64,000 nucleotides of DNA from JAMQKA01 sp034521835 (GTDB taxonomy: Bacteria > Bacteroidota > Rhodothermia > Balneolales > Balneolaceae), in NCBI GenBank assembly GCA_034521835.1, contig JAXHMA010000006.1, positions 930,001 through 994,000 on the forward strand, in the 5' to 3' direction. The position numbers and the translations under genes are program-made. The notes below the pieces were generated by a model. It worked only from the letters and a program-made list of their open reading frames with translations. It was not told the DNA's origin and searched no databases. This document shows positions 10,606-20,009 of this stretch, piece by piece (positions within the stretch are counted from its first letter, which is position 1; each line of letters opens with the position of its first letter).

Positions 10606-11066
10606 GGGGTTTAGTCCCAAACATTTTACCCTGTTCGATAGCAGGATCAGGGGATAAGTACCCGTTGTTTTTAACCTTTCAAAAACAACATATTCAATCA
10701 GTCGTTACCTTTGTGTTTTAAGTCGGATTCGGGCGGTGTTCCGCAATTTTGTTTTCTGAAGGTTAAGTAATTTAGTTACTTCTCACTCTTCAGGATTCCC
10801 TGCAGATTTAACGTCGGAACGGTAAACCGCAAAATATCATGCAGAGGAACTCAGGAATTCAGTGTAACGCTTGTCATCTATTTTAGGCCGCATGAGTCCC
10901 TCTTGGAAGAGGGATGTAGGGAGATTGAACCTCCATTTAAAGAAAACCGAGTCACTTTTAACCGGTAAACGCATTGTTAACTAGTCAACTTTGGTCCGCA
11001 CATAGCTTATGCGCAAGACCCTTTGCTGACATTTGAATCATACATTTAATATTCACTCTGCTATAT
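10606..11066. other. Non-coding region before the FkbM gene
   Basis: No gene is seen. Its right end holds the decayed attC described separately, which marks the left limit of integron-derived sequence. Confidence 0.4.
10960..11027 (+). repeat. Decayed attC-like site (leftmost trace of the array)
   Basis: The stretch AGCTTATGCGCAA is identical to the 3' arm of intact attC sites (for example near 16970), and AAACGCATTGTTAAC resembles the 5' arm. The expected GTTRRRY core is changed to CTTTGCT, so the site is probably inactive. Confidence 0.45.
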
Positions 11067-11891
11067 ATGAATTCTCTTATCGAAAAGTTGAGACGATCAG
11101 CCCGATTTTATTATTACCGTCAAAAAATAACTGGAATTTTCCACCAGCTATTTCTCATTTAGCAGGTGGTAAAATAGCTCAAGGGAGCTATGAGCCGAGA
11201 AGTCTCTGAGGTACTCACCAGAAATTTAGAAAACGGCGATATTTTTGTAGACATTGGAGCTAATGTGGGTTTTTTCTCGCGCTTAGCCTCTGAGGTAATG
11301 GATTCAAACGGTGAGATATATGCTTTCGAAGTGGATATTGAAAACTATTATGTTCTTTTAAAAAACACCAACAACTACTCAAATATTAATGCTCTGCATT
11401 GTGCCATTTCAAATAGTAACGGTTTCGCCAATATAAATCGCAGTACCAATGCAGCCTGCCATAGTTTGGTCAATACGGATAATAGCTTGGATGGCAGTCA
11501 ATTTTCTGTACCTGCAATGACTCTTGATCATTTCTGGACGCACTTTCTTGGTAAAAAAACCATAAATGCACTAAAAATAGATGTCGAAGGAGCAGAAATG
11601 ATGGTATTAGAGGGAATGGAAAGGCTTTTTGCAGCAAATAAAATTGAAACTCTAATTATAGAATTTTGCCCAAAGATCATGCAGAATGCCGGGTTTGATG
11701 AATCTGAATTTTATAACAAAATTGCAACCAACTTTTCTATTCGTATTATAGACGACGAATACAGATCGTTAGTTAAAGATGGAGCAATAAATTCGATATC
11801 AGACCTGAAAACTGTTTCAAATAAACTACTTGAAGAAAAGGATAATGCTATTAACATAAATTTGCTCTGCAAAAAGAGTAAAACAACATAA
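11067..11891 (+). pseudogene. FkbM-family methyltransferase, N-terminal frameshift
   Basis: The C-terminal 233 residues (from 11190) carry the SAM-binding motif IFVDIGANVGFFSRLA, the second strand IYAFEVD, and the late motif INALKIDVEGAEMMVLEG. This order identifies FkbM-type O/N-methyltransferases, which modify sugars or peptides in the cytosol. Upstream, an ATG at 11067 (MNSLIEKLRRSARFYYYRQK) and the phrase QGSYEP belong to the same family in other frames. The full gene therefore needs at least two frame corrections. It is AT-rich, unlike the genes to its left, and lies just after an attC remnant, so it is probably a former cassette gene. Confidence 0.65.
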
Positions 11892-12611
11892 ACTAGCTTT
11901 AAGAGGTCAATCCAGCTAACCTACTATATGACCACCAAGGTCAACAGGCAATAGCCCTTTCAACCACAAGTTTTTTCTTTCTCTTCTGAATTAAAATTTC
12001 TGTTCGATGAGCTGCTGATAACCACCAAAAAAGAATAAGCTCACTATCCCTGCCTATGACTCTTGAACCCGCTTATTCCGACAGGCTCCCACGGACAAGC
12101 TTCCTCACACATTTTCCAAGAACTGTTTAAAATTCAGGGCATACATCAAAAAGGGCAGGGGAGGAAGCAGTAATGGCGCCTAGCCTGCATTTTCTCACGT
12201 GAATTTGTTTAAAATTCATGTAAAGCCATGACTCGCACCAGGTTTATTTATTATTAAGATCCTGAATACTGTAACACTCTGTGGCGGGCTGCGAATTTGT
12301 CCCGTCTGCTGCCTTGAAGGTGGAAATCGCCCGCTCAATGTATGAACATACGTTTCGCTTACGATTTTCCCTTCGCCTTGCAGCCAAACCAATTTCTTGG
12401 TGAGAAATGCAGGCTAGTCAAATAGCTGCAGCCAACATGAAACGGTAAAAAAAGGCCATGACTCATATTAAATTATGTCACCATATTATCCCAGGTAGCA
12501 CCCCGTTCTCCATCTGAAAACAGGACTTTACTGGAGTTATAAGCCTATATTCGCCAACTACTGCGTTGAAGAAAAACATTTTATGCAGTATGCTTATCTG
12601 TATAAATACAA
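11892..12611. other. Non-coding region before the first intact cassette
   Basis: No gene is recognised and in particular no tyrosine recombinase, although this is where an integron integrase and attI would be expected. It contains MITE family B copy 1. Confidence 0.5.
12180..12417. repeat. MITE family B, copy 1
   Basis: The ends are inverted repeats: TAGCCTGCATTTTCTCAC on the left and GTGAGAAATGCAGGCTA on the right. Inside the left end is a small hairpin (ACGTGAATTTGTTTAAAATT). The right end (CCAATTTCTTGGTGAGAAAT) resembles that of family A, so the two families are probably related. A partial copy is at 58501-58618. Confidence 0.6.
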
Positions 12612-12618
12612 GTTATAC
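12612..12618 (+). other. Left recombination core of the first intact cassette (attI-like or attC remnant)
   Basis: GTTATAC is followed by GCAG, so 12612-12622 is the exact reverse complement of 13444-13454 at the far end of the same cassette. That places the cassette junction here. The sequence to its left does not resemble the attC 3' arms, so this may be a true attI-type site or a truncated attC. Confidence 0.5.
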
Positions 12619-12643
12619 GCAGTTCAATAAATAAAAAAGTGCC

Positions 12644-13420
12644 ATGGAATTAATTGATATTTTAAAGTCGGAATATCTTTCAATCATTTTCGGCGGTATT
12701 GCCGGTATTATTACAGCTTGGATCACACAACGTGTCCTACATAAAAGAGGTGTTTTTCGATATTATGTAAATCATAATAGAATTGGTATGTCTGGCAAGG
12801 ACAAAATATTTGGAGAAGTTCAAATAACTTGGAATCAAACTAATATTGATGATTTATTTTTATCTACTATTGAAATTAAAAAATGAAAGTCTCAAATGAT
12901 TATGAAAATGTTATAGTTCAGACTTATACTAACGATACAAATTTATTGACTGAACAAACTAGACTTTCAGATTCTACGAGAAATTTTAGAATGGACTGAT
13001 AGGTATAAAGAATTGGTACATATTCCAGAAGGTGGAGAATTAACAGAAAATCAAAAAGACATTTATCTTGGCCAAAGAGAATATCTAGTTCCAGTATTTA
13101 ACCGTGGTCAGACTTTGAACATAACATATTTGAATACACCAAAGTCAAAAAATAATCCAAGCATTTGGCTTTCGGTCCAGAAAAAAGGAGTGAAAGTTAA
13201 ATTTAGTGTTCCATATAATCAGATATTGGGTGTATCCCAATCTCGTGCAGTTCTTGCTGGTATAATAATTGGTATTATTAGTTTAATTCCAACTGTCATA
13301 TATACCAGCATTAGTTGGATTGCTGTAGTAATCGCTTTCCTTTATGGACTATTTGTACAAATCCCGGGAGCATTAACCATAAAAGCTTTAAAAAAGATTA
13401 GAGAAATTATCGGCGGTTAA
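12644..13420 (+). pseudogene. Cassette membrane protein of unknown function, two frameshifts
   Basis: The gene starts with MELIDILKSEYLSIIFGGIA, a short cytosolic start and one membrane helix. A soluble beta-rich part follows (VQITWNQTNIDDLFLSTIEI, then DTNLLTEQT in another frame, then HIPEGGELTENQKDIYLGQR). It ends with a membrane hairpin (VLAGIIIGIISLIPTVIYTS and a second helix). Two frame corrections, near 12890 and 12980, join it into roughly 258 residues. I do not recognise the family. It fills one attC-bounded cassette. Confidence 0.6.
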
Positions 13421-13447
13421 TTTACTAAAGCATTTAAATAATCCTGC

Positions 13448-13535
13448 GTATAACAAGGGCTTCAAGCGGACGAAATTGCGTTTTTATCTCAATTAAGGTT
13501 TATTGCCTCGCCGCTTAAGCCCCGAGCCGTTAGGC
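13448..13535 (+). repeat. attC site 1
   Basis: The site runs from 5' core GTATAAC (13448-13454) to 3' core GTTAGGC (13529-13535), 88 bases. The inner arms GGGCTTCAAGCGG and CCGCTTAAGCCCC pair with one extrahelical base, which is the usual asymmetry of integron attC hairpins. Confidence 0.85.
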
Positions 13536-13577
13536 CCATTTAATTCAAAAATATTCATCCCTCCAATAAAAAAATCG

Positions 13578-14844
13578 ATGAGAAAGAAACTTAAAAAACT
13601 ATCAGGGAATTTATCTTATTTATCAATTTTTATTCTGTTGTTAGTTTCAATTGTTATTTCAACAATTACCCAATACAATTATATAAGATATGACTTGATT
13701 GGGTCTACAACTGCTAAATTTGATTTTGCAGCAATCAGTATTGCCTATGATGATGGTTTAATTTGGGGTCTGCTAGTATTTTTAACAACTGGTCTTTTCC
13801 CATTTATAGCGATGCTAATAAAACCAACTGCAAAGGTTGTAAAGAAGTCAACAATTACATGGTATATTTTAGCAATTTTGCTATTGCTGTTTCTCTGGAA
13901 TGGAAGTCGTCCTATGGGCTTCAGTCAACAATTCGGTACTCAGAAATTACAAAATAACACCCAAGTTTTTGGCTCTGGATTAGACTCAACAAATAAATTT
14001 AGTTCAGACACATTAGATAAAAAAATCGGAATAACAGACGATGGTGCAGAAAACTATGGGTTCTTCTTTAGCATATATTTATTTATGTGAAAGAGATGAA
14101 TTAATTCCGAAAGATACCTTTGGTGATCTTATGTGGTCAATAGAAGAGATTCTCCACCAAAATCATTGGGAAAAGGTTAAAACACAGTATCAAGAATCAC
14201 TTCACGAGAAAAAACAATATTCTATTGCTAAAGATCGATGGATACCATTTAAAATTAATCAGGAAAGCTGTAATAGTCTTGAAAAAGCCATACCTACTTT
14301 AAAAGCAGTAATGGTAAATAAATGGAAAAGAGAAAATAAAATTTCTGGCAGCAACTCGGGAAAAGGCTTAGAAAAAGTCTACAAAAGTTCAAACCATAAT
14401 TTTAGTATTAACTATCCCCAAGAATGGAATGAAATTGAAACAGCTGGCAAGACAGTCTGGGAAATCCAGACTAAGCAAAATCAATCAGTTGCAAACTGTT
14501 TTGTTAGAGCGCATGATGATAAAAGTTTTAAAGTAATTAGTAATGAAGAATATTTAGAAGCTATTTCGAAAGATCAAATGTCTAAAGAGCTTGGTGCTTT
14601 TTTTGACGAGTATAAAATTCATGAATGGAATGAGAATGCAGAGTTTGCAGGAATCAAACCAACTTTAGGTTATAATTACACTGTCAAGCATCCTAATTCT
14701 GATAAAAAAGAATCAGCATTAATTCGACAAGTTATATTCGATAATAAACTTTATACTTTTAGTTGTAAGGCCGAAAGAGAATTTTTTACTACCATAAGAG
14801 GCACTTTCAAAATACTTTCAGCTTCATTTAGTTTTAATAACTAG
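13578..14844 (+). pseudogene. Cassette membrane protein with PsbP/DUF-like C-terminal domain, one frameshift
   Basis: From the ATG at 13578 (MRKKLKKLSGNLSYLSIFIL) the protein has three to four membrane helices, including LLVFLTTGLFPFIAMLI and WYILAILLLLFLW. The frame is lost near 14055 at a GGG run. The next frame continues as GSSLAYIYLCERDELIPKD and ends in a soluble domain (VYKSSNHNFSINYPQEWNEI ... FKILSASFSF). That domain resembles lipoprotein modules of the PsbP-like fold that begin with FSI.YP..W. The total is about 420 residues. Function is unknown. It is the first gene of the second cassette. Confidence 0.55.
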
Positions 14845-14864
14845 CTCAATTTATACTAATTAAT

Positions 14865-15044
14865 ATGATTATTTTCATCGTAGGAATTGTAATCTTTGTA
14901 AGTATCGCCTGGTTATGGCGTAATAAATGGGCAAAAAACGAATACATGGCTTTATGGCCTTTTGATACTGAACCTGAAGATTTTTCAATTGACAGTCCAC
15001 TAACAGAGGAATATAAGCCAGTTTGGGGAAGCTGTCCTGAATAA
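14865..15044 (+). CDS. Small membrane-anchored hypothetical protein
   Basis: A 59-residue frame starts MIIFIVGIVIFVSIAWLWRN and ends PLTEEYKPVWGSCPE. It has a single N-terminal membrane helix and an acidic tail. It lies 20 bases after the preceding gene in the same cassette, so co-transcription is likely. The family is not recognised. Confidence 0.45.
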   Translation: MIIFIVGIVIFVSIAWLWRNKWAKNEYMALWPFDTEPEDFSIDSPLTEEYKPVWGSCPE

Positions 15045-15082
15045 AATCGTATTCGTAATCAGTTAATAAAAAATGCAATTTC

Positions 15083-15321
15083 ATGAGTAAAATAATAAAA
15101 GAAGATATATACAAATGTTCTTTTTCGATAACTATTAAAGAATATGAAGATAATGAGAAAGGTGAATATTCGGTTGAAGCCATGAAATTAACGGGACAAG
15201 CAGTTTCTAAAAGTGATGCTTCGAGTCTCCTTCTTATTACATGGAGTATGGTGATAATCCAGACAAGTTAGAGAAGAAAATTATATCAAATATTGAACAT
15301 GATTGGTATAAAGAAGGTTAA
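15083..15321 (+). pseudogene. Small hypothetical cassette protein, one frameshift
   Basis: The gene begins MSKIIKEDIYKCSFSITIKE. Near 15225 the frame shifts to SSPSYYMEYGDNPDKLEKKI and ends DWYKEG at 15321, giving about 79 residues. No domain is recognised. It is the last gene of cassette 2 and stops 18 bases before the attC. Confidence 0.45.
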
Positions 15322-15349
15322 AAAATAAAGCGCCAGCGACCTAACCCCT

Positions 15350-15608
15350 TTAAAAAGGAAAATATCCAAGCAGACAGTCCTCACCCAGTCTTCTTCTTTT
15401 TACTTCAATTCATAAATCTTATTCAATCCTATCGCTGGCAACCGGTGTCAATTGATCAAGCTCGGACTGCCTGCCGGCATCCAACCCCCTTTTCGGGCTT
15501 ATTCTCCGCCAATGGGCAGAGACTGTCCCGACCAATCGGGACTATCCCAGATCTTTAACCGGCCAGCCGGCCTATTTCCCAATCCCGCGCACGGGCTCGG
15601 TGTCCCTC
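15350..15608 (-). ncRNA. Candidate bridge RNA (seekRNA) region of IS copy 1
   Basis: This 260-base non-coding end lies 3' of the transposase gene, where IS1111-group elements encode their target-choosing RNA. Its blocks (CTGGCAACCGGT, TGCCTGCCGGCATCCAACCC, TTTTCGGGCTTATTCTCCGC, ACTATCCCAGATCT) are kept in copies 2-5. They include a strong inverted repeat around GGCCAGCCGGCC. I could not identify the guide bases that would pair with attC. Confidence 0.55.
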
Positions 15609-16669
15609 TTAGGCGTACGGGCCGGTAGGCTGGGGCCAGCAGGGTTGGGAAGCGGCCCTCACAGGCTGCCCCTTACATCCTTTGTACTGCTCGTTTCGCG
15701 TCAACATATACCAAACGCCTTTAGTCGGCTCTTTGGCTACTACGGCACGAGCTACCGGCCGACCACTGCGGCGGGTAATCTTTCGATAAAATTTCTTTAC
15801 CACCTTGTAGTGGGTGTAGGCCGAGACGGCCGCCTGCCCGAAAGCAGCTCGCAGGTACGTATTCCCGTCTTTGTTCCCGGACTTATGACGGTGGCTCCCG
15901 CCACTATCGGTTGCGCCCGGTACCAGCCGGCAGTAGCTGACAAACTGCTTGGCTGAAGGGAATCGCCTGATGTCGCCAATCTCGGCCAAGATCGTCCAGG
16001 CGCCTACCTTTCCCAGCCCGGGTACTTCCATCAGCCGCTCGGCGCTGGCTTCAAAGGGTACTTGCTTCTCAATTTCTTCTTCGATCCGGTGAATGTGCTG
16101 CTGCAGTTGGCTAATCTGCTCCAGCAGTAGCTGGGCCTGCAAGCCAGCAGCCGGAGGCAACTGAGGAGCCAGCCACTGCTGAAGTTTCTCCGGATAGCGC
16201 CACTGAGAACCACCGATCTGCACATTGTATTTAATGGACTGGTTCCACAGGGTCGACTGCAACTTCCCCCGCCACTGGATCAATCGCAGGCGTCCGCGGG
16301 TGAGTTCCCGAAGCTCCCGCCGGTCGTGTTGGATCTGGTAGGCCTCCGGAATCAGGTCGGCCCGCAGCAGCTCGGCCAGGGTCTTTGCATCCACTTTGTC
16401 GGTCTTTACCTTCGCATAGCAATCGCTTTCACCATCTTGGAGTGAGCCAGCTTGAGATCAACACCGTTGGCCCGGCACCAATCGCTCAGCCAGTACCAGT
16501 TGCTCGTACATTCAACCACGGCCTTCACCGGGCCGTCGAAGGTGCCAAAGAAATCTTCCAGCGATCGTTGGGACGTTGGCAGCTTCGCCTCCCGAATCAC
16601 TTCCCCGTTGCCGTTAATTGCTACATTTACCATAGTATTACTGTGTAGGTCTATTCCACAATAGCCCGT
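15609..16669 (-). pseudogene. IS110-family transposase, start codon ACG and one frameshift
   Basis: The protein reads YCGIDLHSNT at the start (first catalytic Asp), then VECTSNWYW (Glu) and DKVDAKTLAEL (two Asp), the DEDD RuvC-like set. The C-terminal Tnp_20 domain has PGLGKVGAWTILAEIGDI and the serine motif GSHRHKSGNKDGN. The family acts as an RNA-guided recombinase. Compared with copy 3, the start ATG has become ACG (16667-16669), and one base is missing near 16423, which stops the N-terminal frame after MVKAIAMRR. It is probably inactive unless the indel is an error. Confidence 0.85.
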
Positions 16670-17010
16670 GTTGTCCTCCTTGGATTAGTTATGGTTGATT
16701 ACCACTAATCTAAGTGAGGACCTCCTTTTTGGAAAGATCCGGCGCATTAAGCGGACGTGGCTCACCTGAACTTTTCTTTAATTGGTCGCTCTATTTGCCC
16801 GGTTTTTGGCAAGTGCTTTTTCAAACATTTGGCGGCAACAGCCCGTCTCTCCTCGCTTTTTTCTGCTGGCTCCTTCAAATGGTCGCGGCTGCTGCCTGAT
16901 CGGTCGCTCCCTTTTGCTTGTATTATCGGCTGTAGTTTTTAACTTGGTACTTCAGCCTTAACCACGCAGCTTATGCGCAATGTCGTTAGCGCAACAATAA
17001 GAAATCAACT

Positions 17011-18066
17011 ATGAAGAAAAATATACTGTCCTTTTTTGTTACAACGTCTTTAATTCTATTTATAATTTTTGCTCAATCTGTACAAAGTAATGTACAAACT
17101 GCGGAACAAGTTGCAAAAAAAGCATTTAATTCTACCGTTTTATTAGTAATGGAAGATTCAAATGGACAACCTACTTCACTTGGTAGTGGTTTCTTTGTAT
17201 CTAAAGGTATAGTAGCAACTAATTTACATGTAGTAGAAGGAGCATCAAGAGGTTACGCCAGAATTGTTGGGAAAGAATACAAATATAATATTGATGGTAT
17301 AGTTGGAATAGATTCAAAAAGGGACTTAGTTCTTCTTAAAATTAACACTGAATATAATTCTACTTTAAGTTTAGGTAATAGTAATTCTTCTCAAGTTGGC
17401 GAAACAGTTTATGCAGTAGGTAATCCCCAAGGTTTAGAAGGTACATTTTCTCAAGGAATTATTAGTAGTATTAAAGACTTAGGGTCTGAAAAATTAATTC
17501 AACTTACAGCACCTATTTCTCCAGGTAGTAGTGGAGGTCCAGTTTTAAATTCAAATGGAAACGTAATTGGAATTTCTGTTGCCACCTTTCGTGGAGGGCA
17601 GAATTTAAATTTTGCAATACCAGTTAATTACTTAAGCACTTTACTGAAAAATACTACATCACTTAAATCGCTATCAGATTTAAATACTAAAAAATCTAAA
17701 GAATCTATTGTAGCACAATTAGGTGACCGAAGTGCAGAAGGTGTGGTTGGTGCACAGTTTACGTGGGACTCTTATGTTGACTATCGATATACCTTTCCCT
17801 ATGATGGTGAGTTTACTTTCTCGTTAAGAAATAAATTCAGAGAATCAGTAAAAAATGTTTTTTGTCTAATCATATTTTATGACTCCGATAATCAACCACT
17901 CGATATTGATGTAATTCGATATACTGGAACAATACCAGGTGGTTTGGCAAGACGTGTGTCATCAGAAACAGATGGTAGCGTCCAAAAAATTACAACACCA
18001 CAAAGAAGCGCTCAACCGAATACAAAAATTGAATTTAGGATCTTAGATTTTGATATAGAAAATTAA
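17011..18066 (+). CDS. HtrA-like secreted serine protease (S1C, trypsin fold)
   Basis: The 351-residue protein begins with a Sec signal peptide (MKKNILSFFVTTSLILFIIF, cleavage after about residue 25). The chymotrypsin-fold domain has His73 (ATNLHVVEG), Asp105 (DSKRDLVLLKI) and Ser174 in SPGSSGGPVL, a complete catalytic triad. After residue 220 there is no PDZ domain, unlike DegP/HtrA. Instead there is a beta-rich domain of about 120 residues (FTWDSYVDYRYTFPYDGEFT). It probably works in the periplasm. It is alone in a cassette whose two ends are complementary over 14 bases. Confidence 0.85.
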   Translation: MKKNILSFFVTTSLILFIIFAQSVQSNVQTAEQVAKKAFNSTVLLVMEDSNGQPTSLGSGFFVSKGIVATNLHVVEGASRGYARIVGKEYKYNIDGIVGIDSKRDLVLLKINTEYNSTLSLGNSNSSQVGETVYAVGNPQGLEGTFSQGIISSIKDLGSEKLIQLTAPISPGSSGGPVLNSNGNVIGISVATFRGGQNLNFAIPVNYLSTLLKNTTSLKSLSDLNTKKSKESIVAQLGDRSAEGVVGAQFTWDSYVDYRYTFPYDGEFTFSLRNKFRESVKNVFCLIIFYDSDNQPLDIDVIRYTGTIPGGLARRVSSETDGSVQKITTPQRSAQPNTKIEFRILDFDIEN

Positions 18067-18072
18067 TTGTTG

Positions 18073-18201
18073 CGCTAACAAGCGCGTCAACGGCGGACAG
18101 GCCTCGTAATTCCTTGTTCGCTTGAGGTTTTATAGTTACTCTTTCATTTGTAAATAGTTAAGCGCTCCTGCGCCTGCCGGTTACGCGCTGGGTCGTTAGC
18201 C
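18073..18201 (+). repeat. attC site 3
   Basis: From CGCTAAC (18073-18079) to GTTAGCC (18195-18201), 129 bases, with arms AGCGCGTCAACGG and CCGGTTACGCGCT. The sequence ATTGTTGCGCTAAC ending the 5' core is the exact complement of the first 14 bases of the same cassette (16985-16998). Confidence 0.85.
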
Positions 18202-18229
18202 AAACAATCCCAATACAAAACATCTTCTT

Positions 18230-18958
18230 TTGATTTATTTAATTTTAGCTTTAGAAATAATTATTGGAATTGCCCTTTTATTTCTATCCAGTTACATCAA
18301 GAAAAAAGCTAACAACTTAGCAGATAAATCTGACTTAGAAGAGTTAACTGAAATTGTCGAGTCTGTCAAAAAAAAGTACTCCGATGAAACAGAGTTATTA
18401 AAAGCAGAATTAGAAGTTTTAACTTCAAAAAAGACTGAAATATTTAATGAAGAGAAAGAAGCTTTACTTAATTTTTATTTTGAATTAAATAAGTGGATTT
18501 GGACAAAATTAAATATTCAACTTGCAGATTATAACCATCTAAAAGTTGATGAACTTAGTAAACAAATAATTGAAATCCACGATACTTACAATAACGTTAA
18601 CGTTTTATTCGCTAAATTTCGGGTTTTAACCCAAAACGAGATTTTGATTGATAAAGGGCAAGAATTAATCTTGGAGGTTTTAAAATACCATCAATTCATT
18701 GAGAGCAATATGCGGGATTTAAAATTTTCACTAGGTCTAGAAAAAGGGATGTTTGATGTATTAACAAAATACACAGAAGAAAGACGAGAAATACCTGAAG
18801 ATGGGAGAAGATTTTTTAAGGAAATATCTGAATATACATCAGAAGAAAAGGAAAAGGTTTTTGACGAATTTTACGATGAAAAATTAAAACTATTTTCTAA
18901 AATTGTTACTCTTAATAAGCAGTTTGAGGAATTAGTTAAGAGACATTTATACGGCTAG
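18230..18958 (+). CDS. Membrane-anchored coiled-coil protein of unknown function
   Basis: The 242-residue protein uses TTG at 18230. No ATG is available nearby. One N-terminal membrane helix (IYLILALEIIIGIALLFLSS) is followed by a basic patch and a long helical region with heptad-like spacing (DLEELTEIVESVKKKYSDET), and then more helices to the end. No catalytic motif is seen. It is the sole gene of cassette 4 and very AT-rich. The topology would suit a sensor or scaffold at the inner membrane, but the function is unknown. Confidence 0.65.
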   Translation: MIYLILALEIIIGIALLFLSSYIKKKANNLADKSDLEELTEIVESVKKKYSDETELLKAELEVLTSKKTEIFNEEKEALLNFYFELNKWIWTKLNIQLADYNHLKVDELSKQIIEIHDTYNNVNVLFAKFRVLTQNEILIDKGQELILEVLKYHQFIESNMRDLKFSLGLEKGMFDVLTKYTEERREIPEDGRRFFKEISEYTSEEKEKVFDEFYDEKLKLFSKIVTLNKQFEELVKRHLYG

Positions 18959-18964
18959 TTGTTT

Positions 18965-19088
18965 GGATCCAGCGCTTCAACGGGACGCGCCTCGCCCTGA
19001 CCTGCCCGTTTTCTGGCTTTTTAGCTCACCGTTCGTTATTTATCTATTTAATGTTTTTTTCGTGCGCCTTATGCGGATGTCGTTATAC
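18965..19088 (+). repeat. attC site 4, non-canonical 5' core
   Basis: The 3' core GTTATAC is at 19082-19088. The 5' side reads TTGTTTGGATCCAGCGCTTC, where CTAAC would be expected after TTGTTTGG. TTGTTTGG (18959-18966) still matches the complement of this cassette's own start. Inner arms AGCGCTTCAACGGGACGCG and CGTGCGCCTTATGCGG are partly complementary. Confidence 0.7.
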
Positions 19089-19118
19089 CTACTAAATCAC
19101 AATTAAATATAAGATGTT

Positions 19119-19787
19119 ATGAAAAAAATAATACTCACATTCTTAATTTTTGGATGCATCAGTACATTAACATTTGCACAAAGTTCTTTCTTAGAAAAAG
19201 GACAAAATGGATTTGGAATAAGTGGTGGATTTTCAACAAATGAAAATATTTCTGGTTTTAGTGGAGGGGTTGGTTATTCATTTTCAGGTATATTCGATTT
19301 AGGTGCTTCAATAAGTCGTTTCGGGTTTGATCAACAACTTCTTGGAGAGGATTTAAATGCTACAGTCATTTCTCCTTTTATTTCTTTCTTACCCATTAAA
19401 CAAGATGAAGCTACTCCTGTATCTTTTGCTTTAAACGGTTCTTATCAAAAGCAATTCTATTCAAATGATGCATTGAGCAATAATGATATTGATATGTCAG
19501 GCAATTTTTTCACAATTGGCGCATCTTTATTTACTGATATTGATGCTTCTGACGCAATGAAAATTCAACCTAGAGTGGGTGTCAATTACATAACAGGAGA
19601 AACTAAAATAGAAGACTCGACTGGCAGTCAAACCGAAAGTGACAATTCAACTGTTTTTAACTTGGGACTATCTTTAATTTTTGATACCTCTCCAAGTAAT
19701 TCATTTGTTGTAACCCCATCATTAGGTTTTCAAGAAGATGTTACTACTTTTGGTTTATCACTTAGCTTCGTGCTTCCACAAAATTAA
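19119..19787 (+). CDS. Outer-membrane beta-barrel protein
   Basis: The 222-residue protein has a signal peptide (MKKIILTFLIFGCISTLTFA followed by QSS). The mature part is rich in Gly, Ser and Phe with alternating hydrophobic strands (GFGISGGFSTNENISGFSGG), and it ends in a strand with FGLSLSFVLPQN. The size matches eight-stranded OmpW/OmpA-barrel-like proteins. It is alone in cassette 5, with promoter-distal attC. The specific ligand is unknown. Confidence 0.7.
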   Translation: MKKIILTFLIFGCISTLTFAQSSFLEKGQNGFGISGGFSTNENISGFSGGVGYSFSGIFDLGASISRFGFDQQLLGEDLNATVISPFISFLPIKQDEATPVSFALNGSYQKQFYSNDALSNNDIDMSGNFFTIGASLFTDIDASDAMKIQPRVGVNYITGETKIEDSTGSQTESDNSTVFNLGLSLIFDTSPSNSFVVTPSLGFQEDVTTFGLSLSFVLPQN

Positions 19788-19793
19788 ACCGTA

Positions 19794-19919
19794 GGTATCC
19801 AGCGCTTCAACGGGACGCGCCTCGCCCTTGGTTGCCAGTTTTGATTTCCAGTGCCAAATATTAAACTGGAATTGAATTAATATTGATTCGCGCGCCCGTT
19901 AAGCGCAATGTCGTTATAC
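19794..19919 (+). repeat. attC site 5, non-canonical 5' core
   Basis: The 5' side reads GTAGGTATCCAGCGCTTCAA (from 19791) with CC where AAC is expected. The 3' core GTTATAC is at 19913-19919. GTAGGTAT is the complement of the start of this cassette (GTTATACCTAC, 19082). The arm CGCGCCCGTTAAGCGC pairs with AGCGCTTCAACGGGACGCG. Confidence 0.7.
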
Positions 19920-20009
19920 AGCCTTAGCTTCCATTCATTTTTTAAGTCAATAGAAAAATGTGTCAGTTTTAGTTAAGTTTGTGGTAGCAAATAATTAATT
20001 GATAGTCTT

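Larger units (their letters stand above)
15346..16740 (-). mobile_element. IS110/IS1111-group element, copy 1 (attC-targeting type)
   Basis: The element is about 1395 bases. It has no terminal repeats or target duplication but has subterminal inverted repeats (CTTTAAAAAGGA on the left; CTTTCCAAAAAGGAGGTCCTCA read inward from the right). It is inserted directly after TAAC of the attC 5' core, as in the four other copies. Transposase on the minus strand and a 260-base non-coding end downstream of it are the IS1111-group layout. Confidence 0.85.
15339..16991 (+). repeat. attC site 2, interrupted by IS1111-type copy 1
   Basis: The 5' core ACCTAAC (15339-15345) is followed at once by the insertion sequence. 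The rest resumes at 16742 as GCGCATTAAGCGGACGTGG and ends with CCACGCAGCTTATGCGCAAT and the 3' core GTTAGCG (16985-16991). Those two arms pair. The spacer between them is unusually long at about 200 bases. Confidence 0.8.

Noticed and set aside
11892..12611. Integron integrase gene
   Set aside because: No frame longer than a few dozen codons and no tyrosine recombinase motif was found here or elsewhere in the window.
16742..16984. A separate small gene within the long spacer of attC site 2
   Set aside because: The frames are short, lack start signals and lie inside the palindromic attC. The region is more likely an extended variable terminal structure.
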